Assembly: GCA_905236145.1 (NCBI GenBank)
Contig: CAJOOE010000158.1
Span: forward strand, 1-7,935
DNA from: an uncultured Selenomonadaceae bacterium
Lineage (GTDB): Bacteria > Bacillota > Negativicutes > Selenomonadales > Selenomonadaceae
DNA: 7,935 nt
Direction of reading: 5' to 3'
The position numbers were made by a program, and so were the translations under genes. Every line of letters starts with the position of its first letter. The stretch's first letter is position 1. Below are positions 1 through 4,788 of this stretch, in pieces. A model generated the notes under the pieces. The model searched no databases. It saw only the letters and a list, made by a program, of their open reading frames with translations, and had not been told where the DNA came from.

Positions 1-15
1 AAGTTTGTTCGCGGC

Positions 16-44
16 TTGACCGGCGGAAAATGCCGGTGTAAAAT
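16..44 (+). promoter_or_regulatory. Candidate sigma-70/sigma-A promoter for wecA-wecB
   Basis: A -35 element TTGACC (16-21, 5 of 6 consensus bases) and a -10 element TAAAAT (39-44, 5 of 6) are separated by exactly 17 bp. The predicted start is near 51, giving a leader of roughly 47 nt before the wecA ATG at 98. The spacer holds a perfect 6-bp inverted repeat (19-24 and 32-37), so the site may be regulated. Nothing here has been tested; the call rests on consensus match and spacing. Confidence 0.55.
19..37. repeat. Perfect inverted repeat between the -35 and -10 elements of the wecA promoter
   Basis: ACCGGC at 19-24 is the exact reverse complement of GCCGGT at 32-37, with the 7-nt centre GGAAAAT. 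It sits almost entirely in the promoter spacer. It could be a binding site for a dimeric regulator. It could instead be a hairpin left from the end of an upstream gene, although no T-tract follows, which argues against a terminator. Confidence 0.45.
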
Positions 45-97
45 CGGTTGTTGTTGAAATGAAATAAAAAAATTGCGACGGGGGGCAAGTAAGTTTA

Positions 98-1135
98 ATG
101 CCTGAATATGTTTTAGCTTTCCTGCTTGCGGCGGGAGTAGTTTTGATGATAACGCCGGGCGTGATAGTCTTGGCGGCAAAGACCGGAGCGATGGACGTGC
201 CTTCCGGGCGAAAAGTTCACAAAAAACCGATACCGCGGATCGGCGGAATAGGAATTTATACGGCGTTCCTCATCTCTGTCATCACCGTTTCGTTTATAGC
301 GGATTTGGACGGCGAAATGTTGCAGGAAGTAACCGGGTTGATTGTTTCCGGGACTTTGATAGTCTTAATCGGAATTATCGACGACTATAAAAATTTGCCG
401 GCAAAAGTAAAATTATTGGGACAAATTTTCGCGGCGGCCGTCTTGGTATTCGGCTTTGACGTGAGAATAGATTTTATATCGGATCCTTTCGGCGATTATT
501 TTTATCTTGACAGGTTCGCGGCTCCGGCGGCGATGTTTTGGATAGTCGGGCTGACGAACACGGTAAATTTGATTGACGGACTTGACGGATTGGCGGCGGG
601 AGTTGCCACGATAGCCTCCGTGACGATTTTGCTGGTTGCTCTTCAACAAAATGTAATTCTCGTAACCGTCTTGACTGCGGCACTTGCCGGAGCGGCTTTC
701 GGATTTCTCTACTACAATTTCAATCCCGCCTGTATTTTTATGGGGGATTCCGGAAGTATGTTTTTGGGATTTATGCTTGCCGGAATTTCAATCATCGGTG
801 CGGTGAAAAGTGCGGCGACGATTGCTTTGATCGTTCCGATTTTGGCGTTGGGATTGCCGATTTTGGATACTGCCTTTGCAATTATCAGACGCTATCGCGG
901 CGGCGTTCCGATTTTTCGCCCGGACAAAGGTCATTTGCACCACAGACTTTTGGGACTGGGATTTACTCAAAGGCAAGCCGTCCTGCTGATGTATGTGATA
1001 AGTGCGCTTTTGGGGTTGAGTGCGGTTGCATTGACGGAGGTCAGCAGTCAAATTGCCATGATGATTCTGATAATAGTCGTATGTGCGATTTTTTACGGGG
1101 CAAGGAAATTGGGAATTTTGAAAATGAACGATTGA
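98..1135 (+). CDS. wecA: Undecaprenyl-phosphate N-acetylglucosaminyl-1-phosphate transferase (WecA/TagO family)
   Basis: Integral membrane enzyme that transfers GlcNAc-1-phosphate from UDP-GlcNAc to undecaprenyl phosphate, the first lipid-linked step for teichoic acid-like or O-antigen-like wall polymers. The 345-residue protein has about ten hydrophobic segments and the full motif set of the MraY/WecA superfamily. These are PRIGG at 46-50, the metal-binding IDDYKN around 94-99, NLIDGLDGL at 157-165, GDSGS at 216-220, and the C-terminal HLHHR at 279-283. The last motif marks the WecA/TagO branch rather than MraY. The ATG at 98 is preceded by a run of six G (80-85), about 12 nt away, so the ribosome site is only moderate. 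wecB follows after 27 nt, and the pair is probably co-transcribed from the promoter at 16-44. The family is certain. The exact sugar preference (GlcNAc against a related amino sugar) is inferred from the neighbouring wecB. Confidence 0.93.
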   Translation: MPEYVLAFLLAAGVVLMITPGVIVLAAKTGAMDVPSGRKVHKKPIPRIGGIGIYTAFLISVITVSFIADLDGEMLQEVTGLIVSGTLIVLIGIIDDYKNLPAKVKLLGQIFAAAVLVFGFDVRIDFISDPFGDYFYLDRFAAPAAMFWIVGLTNTVNLIDGLDGLAAGVATIASVTILLVALQQNVILVTVLTAALAGAAFGFLYYNFNPACIFMGDSGSMFLGFMLAGISIIGAVKSAATIALIVPILALGLPILDTAFAIIRRYRGGVPIFRPDKGHLHHRLLGLGFTQRQAVLLMYVISALLGLSAVALTEVSSQIAMMILIIVVCAIFYGARKLGILKMND

Positions 1136-1143
1136 ATCTTGTC

Positions 1144-1153
1144 GAAAGGGGAG
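1144..1153 (+). promoter_or_regulatory. Ribosome binding site that fixes the wecB start at GTG 1163
   Basis: GAAAGGGGAG lies 9 nt upstream of the in-frame GTG at 1163. A start at the upstream in-frame TTG (1139) would put this site inside the coding region, and no good site precedes 1139. The ATG at 1158 is out of frame. Confidence 0.7.
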
Positions 1154-1162
1154 AGTAATGCG

Positions 1163-2329
1163 GTGAACGGAAAAAAATTGAAAGTGATGACTGTTTTCGG
1201 GACGCGTCCGGAAGCGATAAAGATGGCTCCCATAGTCACGGAACTTTGCAAACACTCCGATAAAACGGAATCTGTCGTCACGGTGACGGCTCAACACCGG
1301 GAAATGTTGGATCAGGTCTTAAACCTTTTCCGAATAAAGCCGGACTACGATTTAAATATCATGTCCGCCGGGCAAACTCTTTTTGACATAACAAACCGGG
1401 TTTTGTCCGGGCTGAATGAAGTTTTGTCGAAAGTGCAGCCGGATATAGTTTTGGTTCACGGGGACACGACAACGACTTTTGCCGGAGCGTTGGCGGCTTA
1501 TTACAAGCAAATTTCCGTCGGTCATGTCGAGGCGGGACTTCGCACCGGCAACAAATATTCGCCTTACCCGGAGGAAATGAATCGAAAATTGACGGGTGCG
1601 TTGGCGGACTTGCATTTTGCCCCGACTCAAACTTCCCGGAAAAATCTTTTAAAGGAAAACGTCAACCCGGAAAAAATCTTTGTGACCGGAAATACCGTTA
1701 TCGACGCACTTTTTGAAACGGTCAAGCCCGATTTCAAATTTTCGGACGAACTTTTGGAAAACATAGACTATAAAAACAAGCGTATAATTTTGGTTACGAC
1801 GCATCGCCGCGAAAATTTGGGAGAACCCATGCGGCACATTTACAAGGCTTTGAAAGAGTTGACGGAAGAATTTTCGGACGTGGAAATTGTCTTTCCCGTC
1901 CACAAAAATCCGAAAGTCCGGGAAGTCGTCAACGAAGAACTCGGAGGACTGGAAAAAGTTCATTTGACGGATCCCTTGGATTATGAACCGTTTGCAAATT
2001 TGATGAACAGAGCGACTTTGATTTTAACGGACTCCGGCGGCGTGCAGGAGGAGGCACCGGCACTCGGCAGACCGGTTTTGGTTTTACGCGATACGACGGA
2101 AAGACCGGAGGCGGTAGAGGCGGGGACGGTTCGTTTAATCGGTACGGACAGGGAAAAAGTTTACGGTGCGGCAAAGATTTTGCTGACGGACAAAGAGGAA
2201 TACAAAAAAATGTCGGAGTCCCGCAATCCTTACGGCGACGGATTTGCCGCAAAGAGAATCGTCCGTGCGTTGCTTTGGAATTACGGATTGATTGACGAAA
2301 GACCGGAAGAATTTTCCGGTCTGAAGTAA
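1163..2329 (+). CDS. wecB: UDP-N-acetylglucosamine 2-epimerase, non-hydrolysing (WecB/MnaA)
   Basis: Cytoplasmic enzyme that interconverts UDP-GlcNAc and UDP-ManNAc, the donor for ManNAc-containing linkage units and wall polysaccharides. From the GTG start the protein is 388 residues, normal for the family, and opens with the typical KVMTVFGTRPEAIKMAP block. Visible signatures are the HGDTTTT loop (Asp about 101), GHVEAGLRT (Glu about 123), YPEEMNRK (Glu about 137), THRRENLG (His about 214), PVHKNP, and the C-terminal LTDSGGVQEEAP nucleotide-binding segment followed by RDTTERPEA. The Asp, three acidic and His residues match those known to be catalytic in the E. coli enzyme. It lies 27 nt behind wecA on the same strand. 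The reading frame is open back to a TTG at 1139, but the ribosome site favours GTG 1163. A 9-bp hairpin overlaps the last codons. Confidence 0.96.
   Translation: MNGKKLKVMTVFGTRPEAIKMAPIVTELCKHSDKTESVVTVTAQHREMLDQVLNLFRIKPDYDLNIMSAGQTLFDITNRVLSGLNEVLSKVQPDIVLVHGDTTTTFAGALAAYYKQISVGHVEAGLRTGNKYSPYPEEMNRKLTGALADLHFAPTQTSRKNLLKENVNPEKIFVTGNTVIDALFETVKPDFKFSDELLENIDYKNKRIILVTTHRRENLGEPMRHIYKALKELTEEFSDVEIVFPVHKNPKVREVVNEELGGLEKVHLTDPLDYEPFANLMNRATLILTDSGGVQEEAPALGRPVLVLRDTTERPEAVEAGTVRLIGTDREKVYGAAKILLTDKEEYKKMSESRNPYGDGFAAKRIVRALLWNYGLIDERPEEFSGLK
2300..2322 (+). terminator. Hairpin inside the 3' end of wecB, possible first terminator
   Basis: AGACCGGAA (2300-2308) and TTCCGGTCT (2314-2322) are perfect reverse complements around a 5-nt loop, ending just before the stop codon at 2327. 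A T-rich stretch (2332-2339) follows about 10 nt later. That is farther than in a canonical intrinsic terminator, so it may act only as a 3'-end stabilising stem. Confidence 0.4.
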
Positions 2330-2361
2330 AATTTCTTTTCTTAACCGAATATTTGAAACAA

Positions 2362-2399
2362 AAACTCCCGCAAGTCTTGAAAAAAACTTCCGGGAGTTT
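2362..2399. terminator. Probable bidirectional intrinsic terminator between wecB and rpmA
   Basis: AAACTCCCG (2362-2370) pairs perfectly with CGGGAGTTT (2391-2399). After a C/C mismatch the stem continues with AAGT (2372-2375) against ACTT (2386-2389), closing a 10-nt loop. Read on the minus strand, the stem runs into TTTTTGTTTC, a good U-tract that would end the rplU-prp-rpmA transcript. On the plus strand it is followed by the weaker TTTGTCAATTTT. The position between two convergent stop codons (2329 and 2427) fits a shared terminator. Confidence 0.75.
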
Positions 2400-2426
2400 G
2401 TCAATTTTCAAATTCAAAAAATTTTT

Positions 2427-2717
2427 TTAAGCGGCTTTTTCAACGGCATAAACGCTGACTTTGCGACGATAACGATCCTTGCGTTCAAAAGCCACTCTGC
2501 CTTCGATTTTCGCAAAAAGTGTATCGTCTTTGCCGATACCGACATTCAAACCGGGATGAAAATGAGTTCCGCGTTGACGAACGAGGATACTGCCGGCTTT
2601 AACCAAAGTACCTGCCTGTTCCTTTACGCCCAAACGCTTGGACTCGCTGTCGCGTCCGTTTTTTGTGGAGCTGACACCTTTTTTATGTGCAAAACGTTGC
2701 AAATCAAATGTAAACAC
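2427..2717 (-). CDS. rpmA: 50S ribosomal protein L27, with Prp-cleaved N-terminal extension
   Basis: Large-subunit protein whose N-terminus reaches the peptidyl transferase centre. The 96-residue product has the L27 signatures AHKKGVSSTKNGRDS, KAGSILVRQRGTHFHPG and GIGKDDTLFAK. It begins with nine extra residues, MFTFDLQRF, directly before AHKKG. In Firmicutes such an extension (consensus about LQFF or LQLF before Ala) is removed by the protease Prp, whose gene lies 23 nt upstream. Cleavage here should fall after Phe9. The start is GTG at 2717, preceded by the strong GAGGAGGCG site (2724-2732), 6 nt away. It is the last gene of the minus-strand cluster, with a terminator at 2362-2399. The family is certain; the processing is inferred from relatives. 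Confidence 0.97.
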   Translation of the reverse strand: MFTFDLQRFAHKKGVSSTKNGRDSESKRLGVKEQAGTLVKAGSILVRQRGTHFHPGLNVGIGKDDTLFAKIEGRVAFERKDRYRRKVSVYAVEKAA

Positions 2718-2740
2718 GATATTCGCCTCCTCAAAAAATT

Positions 2741-3061
2741 TTACTTGACGGTAAAATTTACTTTGACAACCTGCGGAGCAATCTTTTCCATTTCCTGCAG
2801 TCCGATTATCATTGTCTGAAAAACGGCTTCAGTGAGAGCATTGGGAGAACGCTTGAGATGAACATTTAATTTTCCGTGATCTTCTTCCATTTCGTGCTTG
2901 TATTTCAAATGATCTCTTATGCAAAGGAAAGCCGATTGAGTAAGAGCGGAAACTCCCGCACAATAAATATCCTGACCGTGAGGAGCGGTATTCGCGTGAC
3001 CTTCAACCGAAAACCCCGTGACTTTCCCGTCCCGCCTTTTAAAAATCTCCGCAACAATCAT
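2741..3061 (-). CDS. prp: Ribosomal processing cysteine protease Prp (YsxB family)
   Basis: Small cysteine protease that trims the N-terminal extension of L27 before or during ribosome assembly. The 106-residue protein has the two family blocks: GHANTAPHGQD with His22, and DIYCAGVSAL with Cys34. These match the positions reported as catalytic in the Staphylococcus aureus enzyme. The rest is compatible with the family's alpha/beta fold, and the C-terminus ends in the usual VNFTVK-like strand. The ATG at 3061 lies 3 nt after the rplU stop codon, so translation is probably coupled. The ribosome site (GAAGG within the end of rplU) is modest. Its substrate gene rpmA follows directly. Automated pipelines often call this DUF464 or a 'ribosomal-processing protein'. 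Confidence 0.94.
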   Translation of the reverse strand: MIVAEIFKRRDGKVTGFSVEGHANTAPHGQDIYCAGVSALTQSAFLCIRDHLKYKHEMEEDHGKLNVHLKRSPNALTEAVFQTMIIGLQEMEKIAPQVVKVNFTVK

Positions 3062-3064
3062 AAA

Positions 3065-3376
3065 TTAACCTTCAATCTTTTCAATCTTAACTTTTGTAAA
3101 CGGTTGACGGTGACCCTGACGACGACGATAATTGTTTTTGTGTTTGTATTTGAAGATACGAATTTTGGGGCCTTTTCCGTTTTTGACGACGGAACCGGTG
3201 ACTTTCGCACCTTTGACCGTGGGCGTGCCGACTTTTACGTCATCGCCGTCCGCAACCAAAACAACCTCTTCAAATTCCACTTTACCGCCTTCTTCGGCAT
3301 CAAGTTTTTCGATGATGACCTCATCGCCTTCGGCGACTTTGTACTGTTTGCCGCCGGTTTTAATTACTGCGTACAT
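3065..3376 (-). CDS. rplU: 50S ribosomal protein L21
   Basis: Large-subunit protein that binds 23S rRNA. The 103-residue product starts MYAVIKTGGKQYKV, contains the family core VVLVADGDDVKVGTP, and ends with the diagnostic NYRRRQGHRQPFTKVKIEKI block. The frame stays open upstream to a GTG at 3472. The ATG at 3376 is the real start: CGGAGGTG (3383-3390) sits 6 nt before it, family members begin exactly here, and the upstream part would overlap the promoter. First gene of the rplU-prp-rpmA operon. Confidence 0.98.
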   Translation of the reverse strand: MYAVIKTGGKQYKVAEGDEVIIEKLDAEEGGKVEFEEVVLVADGDDVKVGTPTVKGAKVTGSVVKNGKGPKIRIFKYKHKNNYRRRQGHRQPFTKVKIEKIEG

Positions 3377-3456
3377 TTGAAACACCTCCGTAAAAGATGA
3401 ACTCGCCGATTTCGGTACGGGAACTTTCCCGATTTTCTTAACCTTAATCGTGCGGC
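3377..3456 (-). promoter_or_regulatory. rplU 5' leader with ribosome site and two small hairpins, candidate L21-type leader
   Basis: The transcript from the promoter at 3463-3491 would carry about 80 nt before the rplU ATG. It contains two adjacent self-complementary elements, CGGGAAAGTTCCCG (3431-3418) and CCGAAATCGG (3415-3406), followed by the strong CGGAGGTG site at 3390-3383. L21 leaders with conserved structure are known in low-GC Gram-positives and are thought to mediate feedback control. I can see the hairpins but cannot confirm a match to that family. Confidence 0.35.
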
Positions 3457-3462
3457 TCGCAT

Positions 3463-3491
3463 AAAATACCACATAAATTATTTTGTGTCAA
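3463..3491 (-). promoter_or_regulatory. Sigma-70/sigma-A promoter for rplU-prp-rpmA
   Basis: Read on the minus strand, a perfect TTGACA (3491-3486) is followed after exactly 17 bp by TATTTT (3468-3463, 4 of 6 consensus bases). Transcription should start near 3456, in front of rplU. The perfect -35 box and ideal spacing suit a highly expressed ribosomal protein operon. Confidence 0.7.
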
Positions 3492-3523
3492 ACTGTTTAT
3501 CAAAAACCGGTAAAAGTTTTATG

Positions 3524-3552
3524 TTGATTTTTCTGTCAAAATGTCCGATAAT
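3524..3552 (+). promoter_or_regulatory. Candidate promoter for the acetyltransferase gene
   Basis: TTGATT (3524-3529, 4 of 6) and GATAAT (3547-3552, 5 of 6) are 17 bp apart on the plus strand. The site lies back to back with the rplU promoter, so the two units are divergent. It would give a 5' leader of close to 100 nt. I recognise no riboswitch in the stretch 3560-3656, only a short GC-poor region ending in a ribosome site at 3639-3645. Confidence 0.4.
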
Positions 3553-3656
3553 ACCGTTGACGGCGTGACGGTTATCAAAAAGATCCCGGTACACGCTCGC
3601 CCGATTGAAACTTTCGGTAATTTTTCTTACAGATTGCAAGGGGGATAGATTCAACA

Positions 3657-4235
3657 ATGGCTGAAAAGGACAAAATGCTTGCCGGTCAATGGTACAACGC
3701 AAATTTTGACAACGAACTGATAGGCGAGAGAGTTTTTGCAAAAGAACTTTGTTTCGATTACAACAACACGCGACCGAAAAATTTAAACAAGCAACGGGAG
3801 ATTTTGAGGAAACTTTTGCCGAATGTCGAGGCGGAACTTGTGGAAATTGCGGCTCCGTTTATGGTCGATTACGGCTATCACGTTTGGATTGGTGCCGGCT
3901 CCTTCCTCAATCACAATGTTTATCTCATGGACGGTGCGGAAATTCACATAGGAAAAAAATGTTTCATCGGGCCGAACACCGGAATTTATACGGCTATCCA
4001 CCCGCTTGACCCGATAAAACGCGGCGAAGGTTTGGAGATGGCAAAACCGGTTACAATCGGCGATAACGTTTGGATAGGTGCGGACGTTTCCGTTTTGCCG
4101 GGCGTAAAAATCGGCGAAGGTTCGGTTATCGGTGCGAAGTCTATGGTTAAGGACGACGTTCCTCCGGGAGTTTTGGCGGCGGGAAATCCCTGCCGAGTCA
4201 TCAAAAAAATCGGATTGAATACTTTATCCGTTTAA
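3657..4235 (+). CDS. Maltose/galactoside O-acetyltransferase-like enzyme (LacA/Maa/NodL family)
   Basis: Acetyl-CoA-dependent O-acetyltransferase of the left-handed beta-helix type, expected to be a cytoplasmic trimer acting on a sugar hydroxyl. The 192-residue protein begins with the Maa domain block MLAGQWYNANFDNEL. From about residue 60 it runs into hexapeptide repeats (VWIGAG, IHIGKKCFIGP, VTIGDNVWIGA, VKIGEGSVIGA). The catalytic His lies at 115 in YTAIHPLDP and Asn85 in FLNHN, matching the E. coli LacA numbering. The C-terminus has the typical VPPGVLAAGNPCRVIKKI. The ATG at 3657 follows AAGGGGG by about 11 nt and is the standard family start. Members are loosely annotated as maltose, galactoside or nodulation acetyltransferases; the true acceptor cannot be read from sequence. 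The DUF1232 gene begins 36 nt downstream and is probably in the same transcript. Confidence 0.93.
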   Translation: MAEKDKMLAGQWYNANFDNELIGERVFAKELCFDYNNTRPKNLNKQREILRKLLPNVEAELVEIAAPFMVDYGYHVWIGAGSFLNHNVYLMDGAEIHIGKKCFIGPNTGIYTAIHPLDPIKRGEGLEMAKPVTIGDNVWIGADVSVLPGVKIGEGSVIGAKSMVKDDVPPGVLAAGNPCRVIKKIGLNTLSV

Positions 4236-4256
4236 AAAAATCCGGAAAATGTTTTT

Positions 4257-4263
4257 GCGGGAG
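4257..4263 (+). promoter_or_regulatory. Ribosome binding site favouring ATG 4272 for the DUF1232 gene
   Basis: GCGGGAG ends 8 nt before the ATG at 4272. The frame is open to a GTG at 4263, but that codon overlaps this site, which argues for the ATG three codons later. Confidence 0.6.
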
Positions 4264-4271
4264 TGTTGCAA

Positions 4272-4667
4272 ATGCCGGAATTTGATACACGCGAATTTGA
4301 AAAAGTCAATATGGACAAGTACGCCGGGAAATATTCGGAAAAGGGATTTTCGGATAAAGTTTCTTCAGCCGTCAAAGCCGCCGGACTTGCGTTGATTTAC
4401 AAAGCTCTGCAACTCTATTACGTTACAAAAAATCCGGCTTGCCCCACACGAATCAAGGCGGGAATTTTTGCGGCGTTGGGATATTTCATTTCGCCTTTGG
4501 ACATATTGCCGGATTTTACGCCCATTGTCGGCTATTCGGACGATGCCGCAGCGGTAGCTTTGGCGATAGGAATGGCTCAAATTTACATTGACGACGAAGT
4601 CAAACAAAAAGCGAAAAAGAGAATTGCCGGATTGTTCGGAGAGAATGTCGTCAAAGAATTGGATTGA
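4272..4667 (+). CDS. DUF1232 (YkvA-like) protein of unknown function
   Basis: A 131-residue protein with the DUF1232 hallmark in its centre. Residues about 65-100 contain AALGYFISPLDILPDF and then TPIVGYSDDAAAVALAIGMA, the SPLDLIPD plus GYxDD pattern of this family. That region is hydrophobic enough for one or two membrane-associated helices. The N-terminus is charged and the C-terminus (KQKAKKRIAGLFG) is basic, consistent with a peripheral or hairpin membrane protein. No enzymatic function is established for the family and I infer none. It lies 36 nt behind the acetyltransferase and 31 bp ahead of an intrinsic terminator, so it is probably the end of a two-gene transcript. Confidence 0.85.
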   Translation: MPEFDTREFEKVNMDKYAGKYSEKGFSDKVSSAVKAAGLALIYKALQLYYVTKNPACPTRIKAGIFAALGYFISPLDILPDFTPIVGYSDDAAAVALAIGMAQIYIDDEVKQKAKKRIAGLFGENVVKELD

Positions 4668-4698
4668 AAAAAATTCGACTTAAATAAAAAAATTTTTT

Positions 4699-4739
4699 GG
4701 CGGTAAGTCGTCGGAAAGACTTCCTGCCGTTTTTATTTT
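4699..4739 (+). terminator. Intrinsic terminator after the DUF1232 gene
   Basis: The left arm GGCGGTAAGTC (4699-4709) pairs with GACTTCCTGCC (4718-4728), with one T/C mismatch and one G-T wobble, around an 8-nt loop. It is followed at once by the T-rich stretch TTTTTATTTT (4730-4739). It separates the acetyltransferase-DUF1232 unit from the glycyl radical enzyme gene. About 50 nt remain before the next start codon, and I find no strong promoter in them, only an AATAAT -10-like hexamer (4760-4765) without a good -35. Confidence 0.8.
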
Positions 4740-4788
4740 CCGGTAAAATGTGTGCAAGAAATAATTTTTAGAAAGGACGTGAATTTTT

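Noticed and set aside
1..57. Frame 1 is open from the window edge to a TGA at 55-57, ending in KCRCKIGCC, a possible tail of an upstream gene
   Set aside because: Only 18 codons are visible, the end does not resemble a family I know, and the segment coincides with the wecA promoter. It cannot be supported as a gene.
788..1297. 169-codon minus-strand frame spanning the wecA-wecB junction
   Set aside because: Overlaps two clearly recognised genes on the other strand; composition is basic and low-quality with no motif.
2876..3400. 174-codon open frame on the plus strand across rplU and prp
   Set aside because: It is fully antisense to two certain genes, has no recognisable domain, and reflects codon use on the other strand.
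3377..3472. In-frame N-terminal extension of L21 from a GTG at 3472
   Set aside because: It would overlap the -10 box of the rplU promoter, lacks a ribosome site, and family members start at the ATG at 3376 behind CGGAGGTG.
3601..3625. Short stem CCGA/TCGG followed by a T-rich stretch in the acetyltransferase leader, considered as an attenuator
   Set aside because: Only four base pairs with a large loop; too weak to call.
3478..3741. 87-codon minus-strand frame upstream of rplU
   Set aside because: Runs through both divergent promoters and the acetyltransferase start; no domain and no ribosome site.
4211..4240. CGGAT/ATCCG stem at the end of the acetyltransferase gene, considered as a terminator
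   Set aside because: Five base pairs followed by an A-run rather than a T-run on the coding strand; the real terminator is at 4699-4739.
4740..4788. Possible Rex, FNR or CRP operator before the glycyl radical enzyme gene
   Set aside because: No palindrome matching these consensus sites could be seen; the TGTGTGCAAG stretch is not symmetrical.
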